Below, in pieces: positions 1 to 14,338 of a DNA stretch of 64,000 bases (its first letter is position 1; each line of letters begins with the position of its first letter). Below the pieces are notes generated by a model. The model saw only the letters and a program-made list of their open reading frames with translations, was not told the DNA's origin and did no database searches. The DNA is from Pelargonium tetragonum (lineage: Eukaryota; Streptophyta; Magnoliopsida; Geraniales; Geraniaceae): assembly GCA_036897445.1 (NCBI GenBank), contig JAYMTL010000007.1, positions 124,001-188,000 of the forward strand, read 5' to 3'. A program made the position numbers and the translations under genes.

Positions 1-771
1 CTTTCTTTTTCTTTTCTTCCCCAAAATTTCATTTGCTTGGATAACTTCCCATAGACTCGTTCGTACCTTTGCGCTACTACTAGAATAGAAACCTTGAAAT
101 CTTCTTCTTAAACTAAAAAAAAGTCTTTACTTAAGGAAACAGCTTGACTTACTACACTTTGATTTGGCTTAGCCAGAAAAGCATGAAATTCAATGGCTTT
201 AGTTTATAATAAAAGATCCGGAAACAGAAATCCCACGAAACCTTTAGAAACCTGGGAAACCCCTCCAATTTTTATTTTCAATTTAGACTTTTCACTCAAA
301 TACACAAATTTGCTTGCCCCTACGACTTACTGGGTTCTACATTACATACCCTGCCTTAAACTTATTGACTTTGGCCCCCACCTTGTAAATGTAAAGAAAC
401 CCAGGTTTATCTAGTTATGAAACTGCCCTGCTCAACTTTCAATTCAGGAACACACAAGATTTTGCATTAAGACATTAAGAAAAATGCTTTCAATAAAAAC
501 TGAAAAACTAAAGAGAACTAGGATCTTAGGAAAATCGTTTAGTTACTAGAAATTTTTATCCCGGGTATATCGGGTCCCTATAATCTATCTTTTTGGGGTT
601 TCCTATTAGAATCCTTACTTACTATTTAGAAATTAGAAGGCCCCTAAACTGGTAATCAAAGGCATGACAGTCACTTTCACCTTTTCTATTTTATCCCCCC
701 TAACATTTCGAAAGTAATTGATAAGGAACTGGGTATATAGAACTTGAAGCTTTCCTAGTCAAGGAGCTTTT

Positions 772-791
772 TTTCATCTAATTTCATCTAA
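772..791. repeat. 10 bp tandem duplication
   Basis: The unit tttcatctaa occurs twice head to tail with no mismatch. It follows a T-run, so replication slippage is a simple explanation. Confidence 0.75.
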
Positions 792-2342
792 AAAGGGAAA
801 TTCTCAAACCAGGGTTTCGTAGGAAAGATTTTGAGTGAGTCAACCATACCTTATAACAAAACTTCTTATTACCTTCTTATTTACAATACCTTTCTTTCGA
901 GCTTCTGTATCTGTATCAGACTCTTCTTTTTCAAAGCTAGAGAATCTTCGATACCTGTACTTGTACTCTGTAGCTGAGTCTTTCTATTCCTTAGTTGTAC
1001 TGTTCTTCTTAGTATTCTCACTTCCTCTAAACCCGGTAATCAAAGGAGGAAGCTCCAGTTGTAGCAGTATACTCTTGACAAGGAACGCAAGTTCTGAAAA
1101 TCTTTCCCTGTGGAGTTGCTTTAGCACATGAAAAGGTTTTTTTTAGAATGAAGAAGTTCCTCGTTTGCTCCTAAATCACTAACCAAGGAAATCTCTCCCT
1201 TGTATAATGACTATGACTTGATAGATTCTGAGCCGAATCAAACAAGCTTGTCAGCTTCCTTTAGTTCTAGATAAGCGCCCCCTACCACATTCCTTTGGCT
1301 TGACTTTCTCTAATGCCTGTCACTACCGAATAGGTTCTTCAAGAAACCTTGATTCTATTTAGTTGATAGCTCTCTTATACTGACCTGGAATGGAATTGGG
1401 AACCTGTAAACAAAGGGAAAGCAAGATCAACCTTGCCTTCTGCTTTCACTAAAAAATTCAAGGAATAACAAGGTTAGATATCTTGTAAGAAGTAGTGTAG
1501 TTGTTAATTGCATTACCTGTTCCCAGTTCTGATCATGAAAAGAGGTAAGCTTGCTTATGAAGAAAAGGTAGTCAAGAGTCAATTTGTCAATTGCCTATCT
1601 TTGGCTGAAAGTTGATCAAAGAGCAGGAAATTTCTTTCGAGCGTCTACACAAAAAAAGCACTCTGAGGACTTTTGTCGAAATAGACTTCGTCCCTTTTTT
1701 CTTCCAAAATGGACCGTCAAACTCCTCTTGATGTTGGGGCTTTTTCTTGTTAAAAAGACACCTAATTACTCGGGGCACTTTTATCTAAGGTAAGATTTAT
1801 CTTTCGTTTTTGAATCAAGTAGGTAATGCAATTCTTATATGGCAAATCAATCAAGTATGAAAGTATAGGAAAGTTTGTCCTTAGACTTGTTTCTAGTTGG
1901 ATCTTTCCTTCTATTCAGTTATAGACTGAAATAGGCTCTCGCTTTGACTGTAAAGAATCTTCCCCCTTTGTGAACACAAGAATTTCTTGAGACATGTGCT
2001 TCCTATAAGAGTCAAGAAAAAGACTGAGAATCGATACGCTTTTTCAAACTATGACTCAAATAAGAAAGTAAGCAAATTCACAAAGCTTTCTTGGCTAGGC
2101 TTTTCCTTCCTACTTTCTTTTTCTTCCTAATCCTAATATGAAAAAATACCAGATACCTAAGGATTCCCTGAAAAGGACTCGCTATGGAATTTTTTTGTTG
2201 AACCAATATAAGGATTCCTTTATAAGGAAAACCCTACGTTATATGTAAGCTGTCTTCGATTACTCTTCAAATTTCAAATACAGTGCTGCTTGGGATCTAT
2301 GACATCGACCTTAAAAAACTGAAATTTAAAATATGTACTAAT

Positions 2343-2363
2343 GAACCCTTCCATAAAGGGTTC
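2343..2363. repeat. Hairpin, 8 bp stem and 5 nt loop
   Basis: The arms gaaccctt and aagggttc are perfect inverted copies around the loop ccata. The right arm continues as aagggttcctcg, a word that recurs near 4541 and 54127. This is one of the clearest members of the small palindrome family described in the findings. No gene end lies beside it, so I assign no terminator role. Confidence 0.6.
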
Positions 2364-5300
2364 CTCGTTCAACTTAAAGTCTATATCCATAAGGGCACCT
2401 CTCCTGTGGTAAGAAATTTCTAACAGTATAAAGTGAAACCGTAGGGAATACGAAGGGTTAAAACTACTTCAAGAAAGAAATTTTCTCCACCGGACTGAGG
2501 GGAGGGGCCCCTTACTAAGTATCTAGACTTTTGACTTAAGTAAGAATGTGTTACATACACAAAGACAAGAGTTTATGTGTCTTTTATTTAGATTTCACTT
2601 TGTTTTCTTACGGGATCTCCACTAACTTTAAGGAACCCGTAAGGAAAAGGAGGTGCACTAGTTAGCCAAGATCTACCTTACAATTTCTTTGTTTAGCGCT
2701 TGCAATTCTTACCATAGCCTACCGCTCTACTCATTTCATTCCGGCTTTCACCTTCAAGAACTAAGTAAAATTTTAAGACTGATGACAAAGGTCCGCACCC
2801 TAATATAATAAGTGTTCAGGGAACTTTTTTAGTAAAATAACCATCGACTTAAGAAGCTTGACTCATGAGAAATTTCATTTGCGAGCCCTTAGAGAAAAGA
2901 ATATCCCGTATCCACTTTTGACTAAAAAAAGACGTTATATATTATATATACTACGTAAAAGATTTAGGACAAGAGGGGTTCCCTTATATTTAGTTATTTA
3001 TAGTACCCCTTTTCCTTTACCTTTAATGAAATGATATATAGCCCGAGAAAGTCTCTAAACTAAGACTAAGCTTGGGGCACTGGAGGAGTTTCAATATAAT
3101 TATGAGATATCCTCGGTATATACCTGAACCAACCAAAAGGTTGGCTACTAGCGCAATCCTTGTTATTATCTTTTTGAAAACTTGTAAAGCAAAAGGAATC
3201 CTCACCGGTACGAAAAAGGTTCTAAAGTCTTCCTTTTTATATAAAGAATTGTTCCCTTTCTTAGTATAAGTAAATCCTTTTACTTTTACGGGCCCTTTTT
3301 TCACATATAACTAATATCTTAGGATTCAAAACAAGGTATTACATTCACTAGTTCACAGGAACTTTGTTAACTTAAAGATCAGTAAGGTGCTAAGATACAA
3401 AGTAGATTCTTATTTTTAGGAAACTAAGGTTTTTTTTAAGTAAGTTAAAAAGCTAAAACTCCTAGATAGAAAATTGCTGATAAATCAAACTTCTAAAACA
3501 TAGGAAATGCAAAGAAAAAAGCTCTTGCAACTAAACCAAAAAAAAGGGCGCCTTGAAAGGGACTTAGATCGCCGCTCTCTAAATTAAGTATATGTATATA
3601 ATGTGAGTAGAAGCCTCCTTATCCATGTGAAACCCATTTTTCGAACTAGATAGATAAATTTGTAGGACCTAAAAAAGTCTTCCAGAAATTATATAGCTGT
3701 GTATAAAATACCTTAAGAACTTTTTATATCTAAAGGGGCATTCCCATAAGGAGATCGAACAAATCCGAGAAAAGAGTGCCTTATAGAGTAGAGGCTGTTA
3801 AAAACCCCTTTAGAGTCCCCGGTAAGACGGAACCTAAAGTGACTCTGTTCATAGTAACTAAAAATCTACGGAGTACATAATGGGATTACTACAAAAAAGG
3901 ATGATTTTATTCACAGAAAAAACTAGACCCGCTGGTGAAACTGTGCGCCCCCTCTTGCTTGTCAACCCCAACTTTAAAAAGGAAGACTTTATATTAAAAT
4001 AGGGAAACCCTTAAAGAAAATACTGAAATTGAGATTACTATAGGTTTCGGTTTTCATTACATTTCTATATTTTTAATCCAATAGAACTTGTTTAGGACCC
4101 TAGAATTATGGACTTTCGGCCTTGTGTGTCTTATAATAGAGCCCTCTCATAAGAATACTAGTAGCGCTTTTTACTATACTCTTGGATATTATAAAGTCAA
4201 ATACAAACTCAGAGGTTGCAAATAAGAATTTCTAATAATAAAAGGACATAAGAGGCTCTTGTTTATCAAAAAATTCCGGGTATATTTCTGCTTTATGGAA
4301 GTTTTTATTGACTAAAATAAAGTTTGAACTAAGGATTGAAAGTAGAAAGCTCAGAGCTATAAAAATTTCTATTCATTTTAAGAATTTAGTAGACTAAGTT
4401 AATGGAAATAAGAAAACGATTCTTTTCTAAATAAGAGACAAAGTAAAAAAAATTTTGTGGTGAGACTAAATTTCCCTAACTTTGAGTGAAATCCAAAGCA
4501 GTACTCTACACAAGGATAACTTTCCTAAAAATTAAGACAAAAGGGTTCCTCGGTAGAACACAGGATACATACACTCTAAGTTTCTTTTACTTTTACCTGA
4601 AAAATGCGGGTCTTAGTTGAAACTGAGACGAGGCTTTTCTATTGACTTTAATACCTCTTATGGAAATGGGTACTTACCAAATCTTTATTACACCCTCAAA
4701 TTTAGATTTTACCTTAGCGATATACGAGGCAGCCCGTTCTAAGGGGAATCCATTTGCTATTTGTTGAGAAAGCTGTACATAAGTTTGTATTCGCTAAGCA
4801 CTGAGCAATGACATTTACGAAGATCCACAAGGGGATCCCTAGTGTTAAAAGGAAACTCTCTAAAAAGCTATAAAAAGAGAGTTTGATACAAAAAAGCAAA
4901 GCTTGAATTGAGCAAGTTTGTAAATTTCTTAAATATTTAATACAACAGAAAATCTTCGCTTAGGAACTGGAAAACTCCTTTCAGAAAAGAGAAATTTATA
5001 TTAACAAACAAAACTTTATGTATTAACGACTAGCTCCGGGAGGGGGAGAACTTTAAGGGGTACTCACCGGGTCTGGGTGCTGCATCAAATAGGAAAGTTT
5101 CAACTTTGGTTAAGATAACTCAGAATTTCCTTATTTAGATTTTGCTTTTATTTAGTAGTATGGCGTGCTTAACTAAAGTACGATTCTAGATCCTGATAAA
5201 AGACTTCGGAATCTCCGGTATCCTAGAAACTAAAAGCGAGCCTTGAATGGAGAAAGAGTTCCGATATCTCGTTCTTCTTTTCATTTTGAAAAAGATATGA

Positions 5301-5943
5301 GTAATTTGAGAAAGTGCTGCTCTTAGGGGCGCCTAACCCGCCTTCTCAATCTGAATATTCTAATAAAACTAAGGCGAGCCTGAAATTGAAGAAAAGGAAT
5401 ATAATAAGATAAAAATCTTAATAAAGTTAGGATATAGAAAGAAAAGAGTCTCGTACTGTCCAATATAGTATCTACAAAACCTTGTTTAAACTTACTTAAA
5501 AAACTAAAAGAAACTACGTTACCTTTAATAGAATTGAATAGAAAATCTGGGCGGTAAAAAAGTGAAGTTATAGAAAACGAAGTTTAAATCCCAAGTAAAC
5601 CCTTGAAAAAAACCCTTCTGCAAAAAGAAGCAAGGACCAAAGCGCTTAGACAAAGAAACTCCATCGCTCAATTCAGGGATTGGCTGCTTGCTTGTAGTCC
5701 CTTGCTTTCGGAGGACTCTCTAATTCCAAATAGTAAAAACCAGTGCTAAGTGGGTCAAGCTAGGGAAACCTAAGTACCCGAACTAAGAAGAAAAGGGAGA
5801 TCTAGGAAATCTGACTAAGAGCTTCTAAAAAGTTTCAAAAGAAAGGTTAGATGCAGAGTAAGTCATAGGTTTAGCTCGTTTCTTGTAATTGAGTAATGGG
5901 GTCAACTCTTGAGGGAGGTGTCTTTCCTAGTCTTACCTTAAAA

Positions 5944-6010
5944 TGCTTTGGGATTCGAACCTGCTACTTTCTTACAAGGTTTAGCATTTCATTTAACAGG
6001 GAGTTGGATT
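5944..6010 (-). pseudogene. tRNA T-arm-like relic
   Basis: The minus strand carries GGTTCGAATC (5952-5961), the standard T-loop and flanking T-stem bases of a tRNA. Upstream on the same strand is an anticodon-loop-like CTTGTAA, but no cloverleaf closes: the T-stem pairs only next to the loop and no acceptor stem is found. Instead TGCTA and TAGCA pair around 5961-5985. It is probably a decayed tRNA fragment; chance is possible for this single site, but less so for the set in this window. Confidence 0.3.
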
Positions 6011-9000
6011 CAGCGAGTTTCGTAACTATAATAAATAAAACAGGCCCTCTTTTAGCTTTAGAGTCGGGTAATTAAATTAAAGAAGTTCCAAGGAGAGAAT
6101 TTCCCTTTTGTTAGTTATAGAGAGTTTAGCGTAAAGATTCCCTTCTCTTGAAATTGGAAAGTGTAGCAGATAGCCCTAAAAAAGTTTATGCATGAAATAA
6201 AAGAATAGAACTGAACCCACTTGTAAACTGGATTCTCTCTGCTTAACAATCAAACTCCTCCAGCGAAATTTGCCTTAGACCTGCGAGAACTCTTCCAATA
6301 ACACACCTAAAAAGCCCGGTTAGATCCCTTTTTCCTTTCTTATTTCATTTCGAAAGATTTTTAGCCTTGTAGGTTTGGACTTGAATACTACTAAAATCTT
6401 TCGGGTACTTCCGTTTCAGAGCAGTCTTTACTTCAAAGTTTAGGCTTTCTATGTTATCTCTCTTTTGGAAGAACTCCCTAAAACTACCTACGAAAGAGAG
6501 GGGCTTCGCACTACATTTCTAAAAGAACCCCAGATTTAAACCAGGATTTTATAGAGCTCAAAACTTCCGAGTCTCAAATCCCCCTACCTAAAAGACCTTA
6601 GAAAACGAAACTTGGGAATACCTAAGCTCTAAGGCAACCTACTTAAAAACAGGAAAAGACTAAACCCTTAGCTCAGGCTAGGGAACCTCCTCTCCAGAAT
6701 TGACTTCATTACTCACTCAGTCTCCCTAGCTGCCCCTAGAACTTATTTACTCTTCCTAATTCTCCCCGTCTCGTTAAGCAGCAGCCTATAAAGAATACCA
6801 AAACAAATTGTAAGTTGTAAGGAGAGTTTCATACCATAAAAACAAATGGGCCTGTCCAGTAAATTTTATACATTCGAGACTCTTGCGTTCAATTGAATAC
6901 ATCCTAGGACTCCCGAAAACTACCAACTCTCTACTTGTAACTTCCCTTACTCTAAAAGCTAAACTAAGGAAAACTCTTTTCTCTACTAAAAAACTTCGAA
7001 TTGGAAACCAAGAGGCAGGGGGCATAAAGAGCAGCTCCTTAATGGCAGAAAGACTTTCTCTCTAAATCCAAGAAAACTGGTTAGGGATGAAAGCAAACAC
7101 GAAGTTCTTATCTAGAATTTTCCCTAGTTTTTAATTAGTTCGAGCCTTTGTAATTAATTACTTCTATTGATTTACTATCCCAGACCTAGAAACAAAGCTC
7201 TTCGTTATTTGACTCCCTGGGTTACGAAGCGATTCCTTGTTCCGGTTGACGTGTTTTATCTTACTTTGCTACAGAAAGAGTGAAAATACATAGCAAAGCT
7301 CTCGGAATTTTTATCTTTTATAAAACTTGTACATAACGGCGGGAAATATGAATAGGCAATTACTTTAGATATAGTTAGATATAGGATTCCTGAAATTTTC
7401 TAGGTAAGCTGACTTTGACTTTATAGAACCTACTTGACCAAAAAATACAAAGAGGAGCTCCGCTATATAACTCTTACCGCAATTCAATTCCTCTACGAAT
7501 ACAAACTTACCAGCTTGTCTCCAAGAATCCGGGGGTCTCCCGTTAAACCCACCTCGTTTATAAAAAAGCAGGAGTCTCCCTTTGGCTGAAACTCAATCTA
7601 TTCAGAGAATCCTAAAGTGCCTTATGGAACCCCTATGATTTTATTCTTTCTTTCTAGTTAGAATTTAGATTGGGTTAAAAAATATGTATTGCAAAAAAAG
7701 TATTCTAAAATTTAGCATTAAGCGATAACCCACTTAGAGGAGCAAGTCTTCCTCTTTGCTTTTTTTTGGTAATAAGAACCGTTTAGTAGCAAACCGGTAA
7801 GCTCTTGTAAATCCCTTTGAAGAAATAAGGGGACTTTGTGGGTTTGTTATTTATACTTATAACCTGAAGTGCGCAGCTCTTACATTAATAGGAGTCTTTT
7901 TATCTAAGTCTTTCTAAGACGAAGAGTTGCTTGCTTGTATATAAGACAGGTTCTTTGAGTTATGGTTAGGTTTTTCTTTGCCTTTTCTGCCTGCGAGACG
8001 TTCTAAAAGGGAGCTTGTGAATACACACTTTACTAATTACAATTTTTTTAAGGCACTTATCTTAATATGAAATATCAAAGAAGTTTTGGGCATTAATTAA
8101 ATAAGGATCTCTTCCCTACCCTTAGGGTAACTTACTTTAGAAAGGTTTTATGAGGCTTACCAGCCCTAAAATTCGCTATAGACTACAAAAAAATTATAAA
8201 GTAAAAAAAAATATAGCAAAGAGCTAAAAACCAAGGAAGCTTTCTGAATAAAACGACAGGACGACTTTGGCTAAAAACAAAACATCCTTAACCTTAATAT
8301 GACCCCTAAAAACCCACTTGTTTGGCCAGGATATCCCAGCTAAAAGTATGAAACTCTTTCATTAGCAATCTCCTTTTCTTTTTTGTTAAATATTTTAAAT
8401 GTCAAATTCTTTACTCATAAAGGCGGTTTACTAAGAGGCTTTCCATATGGGTTTTGCCGAGCACTTCCTAATATACTTTCATACACGGGTCCTCTCTATT
8501 AACTAACAAAAGTCTAATAGGAGTAAACAGTGAAAAGAAAGAAAAATTGTCTTGTAAAGAAAACTCTTTTGTGGAGCTTAAGTTACTTTATTATCCCTAA
8601 AAGACCCGTCCCCTATTTCCTTAAATAAGATAAATCCACTAATTAGTATTATTGCTAGTAAACATATAGCTGAACCGGGGCTTTTCCTCGAGGATTTGTT
8701 GAGGAAAAAACACTACGAAAGATTAAACCATACGCATTATAACATCTTATACATTATCCGAAGAATAATTGAAGTTTGAGACTTTTATACTTATACTATA
8801 ACTTTCTTTTGCCTTTTCAGAAGAAGCCTTGGGCTCCTAACTTTATAAAAGAGCCCTGAATTACCAAAAGTAAGGTCCTTGATCCTTCTTCCTGATTTAG
8901 AAAGCTTGAAACCCCTATTTAGAAGAAAGATTATGATCTAAACCCAAGTCTCGTATTTATACTTTTGATAGGCCGATAGAACTCCCACTTACTTATAAAG

Positions 9001-10639
9001 CTTACCCGAAATCTATCATAAGTCCTTTGCCTCGCGCAGCATACCATCTGGAACTTTATCCAGGAAAGAAATGCCTTAACTAGTGAAATCTGGGTTTATA
9101 CCTTTTCATTGGGCACTAGGGAACACCCTGCTATTTGTTGTACAATCCCCTATCTATGAAGTCTCGATCGAAGCTCGTAAAGAGGGGTCCTTTTTGACTA
9201 TTTATCGCGAAGGAATTGAAAGCAAATTACGGATGCAAGCTAAACTTGGATGTTTCCAGTGTGAGTAACAACCACCACTTTTCAAACGGATATCTTTATC
9301 TAGTACTTCTTGTTATAAAATTTGTTAAAAAACTAACGCAGTTCAAGTGTAATAGATATACATCCTAGATGACTCACCTATTGATTCGATACTTAACAGA
9401 AGGGGACTGCCTTGGATATTAGATATGAGATCGTTATGTTGTGCTATAAACTTGCTTGTCCAATTTTTATAATACGCTAAGGACTCACACAGAGTTCTTC
9501 TGTAAAAATGAAAGTAAGGCTTTTCACATAGGAGTCACTCTGTTCGATAGGATCCCATCCCTTCGCTAAGTGAATCTCTTGAGTATGCGTTTTAACAACA
9601 AGGCATGTATGCGGACGCATTCTTACTCTAAAGCCTTTTGTAAGCCTCAAGCGTAACTGTTTCTCCAATTTCTTTTTAATCACAAGCATAACTTCGTGAT
9701 AGCGTATGCTACATATATCAAATTTTAAGAGACTTTTCTATTTTAGACAGATCTAAAGACCAAGAATTTGTTATGTAGATGTGCTCTGGCTAAGATGCAA
9801 GGATTTCTTTAAATTCAAATAGAGTTTAAAGATTTTAAAGAAAAGGGTAGGGTTAGGTCCTATGAAAGAGGAGTCTATCTTCTATTCTTTTTCGGATAAA
9901 GAAAAGCACTGGGGTCTAGTTAGGCCCTCGGTACTAAAACGGGGTAAGATAAAATATAGAAAAAGAGGTCTTATGGGTCTAGAAGAAGAATCTTCTCTTG
10001 GGTCTGGGCAGGCAGTGGCAGTATAATTCACGCATTCCAAATAGAATTTTTTACTGAATATTTTGTAGAGGCTTAACTAGAAAAATTTTTTCATTCTTTT
10101 ATTAGTAAGACTGGAGGGATCCTGGGTAAGGCATTTTTGGGGAGGATTTACTGGAAAATTTCTTTGTTAACTCCGAATGGAAAAGAGTTGCTTGAGAAGT
10201 TCTAAGAATTCGAGTAAATAAGGTCTCCTACTTTCAGTTTTCAGTTATAAGTCGAGAGAGAGAGGTCAATCCTTCGAATCTAGCTTTTAGGGATTTTTCT
10301 AGTACTAAATCAAATTTACCCTTGTTGAGTAAGAAAGACTTCAATAGGTTTGACAAGATAAGTTTACTAATTTTTTAGCGAGTTAAAAGGGACTTTTAAT
10401 ATGAGATTCCTTTTGGGATCCTGTGTAATAAGTAACGTAACAAGGAATTCTTCAAAAGGGTCTTTGGTTTCAGATCTAAACAAATTCCTCAGGGAATAAA
10501 CCATATAAGAAATCGTAAGTTGAGTCGTACAAAAACCCCAAACTGGTAATAAAGGACATTCTACAAAGGAACTTGGGCCTTGTTTGCTTTACTCCTCAAT
10601 AGTTTTCATTAGTCTTTACTGGAAAGCAAGGAGTATAGG
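6011..10639. other. Non-coding AT-rich DNA, no recognised gene
   Basis: No gene is recognised. Short open frames at 9083-9268 (plus, 61 codons) and 9477-9689 (minus, 70 codons) have a mixed amino-acid make-up rather than simple low complexity, but they match no family I know and are well within chance length. GC pockets of the palindromic type sit at 7453-7461 (aggagctcc) and 7571-7580 (ggagtctccc). I see no tRNA, no long repeat and no rRNA-like block. Confidence 0.65.
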
Positions 10640-10760
10640 AATCTTACTTCAGTTAAGAAAAGTATAGCAGCTATTATTAAGACTGAGAAGAAAGGTATAG
10701 CAGCCCCTAGGACTCATAAGAGGGCTATGAAGATACAATACAACAGAGTACAAGTCTAGC
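10640..10760 (+). repeat. A-rich block of the dispersed A/T-block family
   Basis: The word gtatagcagc occurs twice here (near 10665 and 10696), followed by gactcataagagg and gctatgaaga. Close variants appear at 37741 (gctatgaaga) and 38060 (gctcataagaa), and as reverse complements in the T-rich blocks at 49.86 and 58.62 kb. It appears to be a degraded copy of one repeat family. Its edges are approximate. Confidence 0.4.
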
Positions 10761-13512
10761 TAATAGGGCACTTACTCCCTCACATCCGGCTCTATTACCC
10801 GGATTTCCTGTCCTCAAATACAACACTTTCCCTGACTTTCCTGGTATTCATACCATATAGACTAGAGCCAGTACATTTTCATTTCAGTTAAAAGCCAGGA
10901 TCTTGTTAGAAAAAACTTCTTTTTAACTTGTTCTAATTGGGATTTTATATATATAACATAACACTCGCTTTTTGGCTCCTCAAAAGAGTACGGTGATAGT
11001 ATACAAAGAAAGGAATTCTAAACACTGTGTTATATTAATAAAGTCTAAAATTTTGTGTAAATAAACTGCCCCTTACCCTTTTATAAAGTAAACCAGATAA
11101 ATAACCGGCGTAGTCTAAAAGCAGCCCCCTAAAAGTTCTGATACACGGGAGCCTTAAAGATTTTCTAATAAATCAAAGCTAAATAAAAAGGGAAGATAGA
11201 CGAAACCAAATATGCCAAAGTTTCTATTTTAGATCCAGAATCTCCTTGTAGTTAGAGTACCGCCCTATCCAGCTAAAAAGCCTTTTCACTATTTAGAGTC
11301 TCCTTTTACTAGGTTTCAATAATGGAATGGCTTACTTTTCAAGTTAGAGATTGAGAAGAGATTCACCCTTTACTATTAGCTAGACCCTCTTTTAGGTTTC
11401 GAGACCCTAACCCCCTAGGAAAGAAGAAAAAAATCTTGTGTATCCTAGTTTATAGTTTAGCTTACCTACCCGCTTTAGCTAGATTGAGAGCCAGAAAACA
11501 AAGAAGCAGAGGAGCAGACTTTCGTTAAGAGCAACTACTTCAACTTTCCTGTCAAAGCCAAAAAAAGAAACTCACTTCACTTTAGTTAGAGCAACCTGTC
11601 ATACCCCAACCTTCTTTAAATGAAATATTAACTCCTTTTAGACTATAACCTTTTCTAATTCTTATGTCTTTTTTAATAACTTTCTTTTATAGTATAATGA
11701 GACCTTGCTTTGGGCTATGCCCCTCTTCCCTTAGTACTTTTTCTTAAGAAACTCTACCTATTCGCTATTAAATAAACTCCTTTAACCCGGAATATAGAAA
11801 ACCTATACCCTTACTTTTCTATTTGACTTCATTCAAAACCTTTTTAGTGAAAGCAGCTCACCTACCCTATCAAAGTCAAAGAGTGCCAGATAATAGGATA
11901 CCCAAACTTACCCGAGCGCTATGGATCCCCTTTAACTAAATAAAAGAAATGGAATGAAACCAAAGTACTTTCTAATAAAATCAAACTCAGTACTCAAACT
12001 CTATCGTATTTGACTTTACGGCCTGACGTGCTCTAAAACAAAAAAGGGGGGTCTATCCCAGTAACCTGTTTTTGCCTATTAGACTTTTCACCTATGTTTT
12101 CATTTCAGGATTTCCTTTATTAAATTAAGACCTTACATTCGCTGGATCTAGCAAAGGAATAAGGAAACATTTTTCATAGCTAGAATTGGAAACAAAGAAA
12201 CAAGTATAAAGAGCAACCGCTCAGTCGACTTGCATTGAATGAAAGACTTTCCTGCAAAAAGCTCATAAAAAGGATTGAAGATTCAATCAGATCGTGCTAA
12301 AGTTTAGACCTAGAGTCTCATTTATTTAGAGTTGAGGTACCAGGCTGCCCATTTAGCGCCTATTTTCTTTTATGGTATCTATTTTAGAATCGCCTGCTTT
12401 ATAAATATTAGATTCACTCCCGTTGGGAAAGTCTTACTAACCCTAAATCGGAAGACAGCCCATTCGATTAAAATATTCAAAATTCAAGGTGTACATACAG
12501 ATTAAAGGAAAGAAATTGACCTACCTTCCCTATACTTAGAAAAGTAACAAAGAGAGGTGGTCAGGCCCTTAGAAGCCTTCCCTCCCTATAAACTAGTATT
12601 ACACAAATACAAACAGGATACAAACTACTAAGGCACATACGGATAAGAAGTAACTAATACAAGAAGCCCTTAAAGACATGAACTATATGGGCTCCTCTAC
12701 CTCAAAAGTCTAGGCATACAGTTTCCCTTTCTAAAGCTTCTGTGCGCCTCCTACTACAGCTAATCAAACCTAATCAAGGAAGAATATATACAAGAAAAAG
12801 AAGTGATAGCTCAGAAAACGAAAAGTAAGAAGGTGGGGCTTAAGAATTACCTATTACAATCACCTACCTCTCCGCGTTTCAGTCCGTAAAAGGGACGTAT
12901 CTCATGTTCCTACAGCGCTAGCCCCTCGCTAACGATAAAGGCATTGCACAAGAGCCTCTATTAAAAGAACAAAATTGACTAATTAGTACTTGAAGAAGAA
13001 CTAAAATCCTTATAAGCTACAACTATAAACAGCGCCCTATATCATATCGGGTTATCAGAAGACTCTGGCTTACCTTACTGGTTCGCTACTTCCTTTACCA
13101 GCTCCCTTTAAGAGTCTATTTCATCCTGGTAAAACTAAGGAGATCTAGATACAAATCCAGAGTATAAAAGCAAATACAAATCAAAGGCAGAAGCAACGGG
13201 TACGGTACCTTGACCTATTTAGAGTTCGGTTTTACTTTGTTTCTTTTTCGAATGACTTGCCTACTTTATAGAAAAGCGATGAAAGGGGGCGGACTGAAGC
13301 TTCCTAAAAAGAAACCCATAAGACAAAACCTTTTTCTTTATTTATTACTGAGAATTGGAAACCCTTATAATATAACTAAAGCAACCACTTACCTTGAAGA
13401 CAAACAAAAAGGGCTAAGAAAAAGGATGATAAATGAACCCGGATAGTGCAAAACTTGAGACTTCCTTATAGAGATAGAGAAGTGAGAGTTTCGATGCCAT
13501 TTAAGGTAGGTT

Positions 13513-13532
13513 CCTATTCGAACTATTTACCG
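13513..13532 (+). repeat. 20 bp direct repeat, copy 1 (copy 2 at 15602-15621)
   Basis: Both copies read cctattcgaactatttaccg without mismatch. A second shared word, tatttagagttcgg, lies about 297 bases upstream of this copy and about 233 bases upstream of the other, in the same order. The pair therefore looks like the best-preserved part of an old duplication of roughly 300 bp about 2.1 kb apart. Confidence 0.6.
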
Positions 13533-14261
13533 GTAGGATTTACTCTATACTTTCCAAATTTCCTTACTCAAAATCTTGAGGAAACCCGGCTTACTACCTT
13601 TAAGAAACAATCCCAACGCTTCATTACACCTTCTCCAGAGCTAGACCTATCTACACTCTCTAATAAGAAAGAAAGATATCTACTACTACAAACACCTATT
13701 ACATATATTCTACCTATTAATCTAACTTAAAGTAACTAGTGTCTATATACTATGCTTGCATAACTCACTATAGGTAGACTCTCCGTCAAGTACTATAATT
13801 ACTAGACTCTAAATACTATAATCAAGAATCCATTACCGCTTACTCTAGCAACCTCCTAAACTAAAGTTGACTCAGTAACAGAGACATACTCTTATTACTA
13901 TTCAGTTTATACCTTCCCAAACGATAAACAAATAGTACATTGAAGAGTATCCCCTAAGCTAATATGAAAGAACAGCATACCTCCTATAACCCTTACCAAC
14001 GTAGTGCACTATCTATTCTAAACCCAGTATACCATAAAAGCTCCCTTACTAGTTCTAGTGCCGTGTCTCCCCTATCTACCAGTTACATATCAGTTAGGTC
14101 TAACTCTTCCTCTTGCTAGGATGTCTCCTGTTACTGTTACCGCCTCTTGCCTGCTACTGAGTCTGCTACAGGGGTATAGAATCTAATTCACTCAGTCAAG
14201 AAGAAAGGAATGCGGAATCTAAGTCAATGAGTACAGAGAATCTAGCTCAAACCTCAAGGTA

Positions 14262-14284
14262 AGTCAAGCTAAAACGAAGAAGAC
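14262..14284 (+). repeat. 23 bp direct repeat, 22/23 identical to 14539-14561
   Basis: The copies begin agtcaagctaaaac and end aagaagac, differing by one base (g/t) in between, and lie 277 bp apart. The same words in reverse complement occur in the T-rich minisatellite near 32.5 kb. Just upstream, gaatcta recurs at about 14179, 14215 and 14239. Confidence 0.6.
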
Positions 14285-14338
14285 ATCAAGTTCTAATCAA
14301 AAAAATCTTATTATTTAGTATTAAGACTAGGAAATCCC

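Larger units (their letters stand above)
1..5940. other. Non-coding AT-rich DNA, no recognised gene
   Basis: I see no gene here. Open frames are all under 100 codons; the longest (835-1131 plus, 98 codons) runs through T-rich and serine-rich low-complexity sequence and matches nothing I know. The overlapping frames at 3023-3304 (minus) and 3072-3269 (plus) lie on opposite strands of the same bases and have no family motif. Visible structure is limited to a 10 bp tandem duplication (772-791), a hairpin (2343-2363), short AT runs near 2938-2951, and several GC pockets of the purine-spacer-pyrimidine type, such as 2975-2985 and 4829-4840. Confidence 0.7.

Noticed and set aside
9083-9689. Two short frames with mixed, protein-like composition (plus 61 codons, minus 70 codons)
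   Set aside because: No family motif is recognised and the lengths are ordinary for chance; both are noted only in the region description.
13210-13730. Two abutting frames (78 and 94 codons) as a split gene
   Set aside because: They share no recognisable family, the region is A-rich and repeat-bearing, and abutment by one base is expected occasionally by chance.
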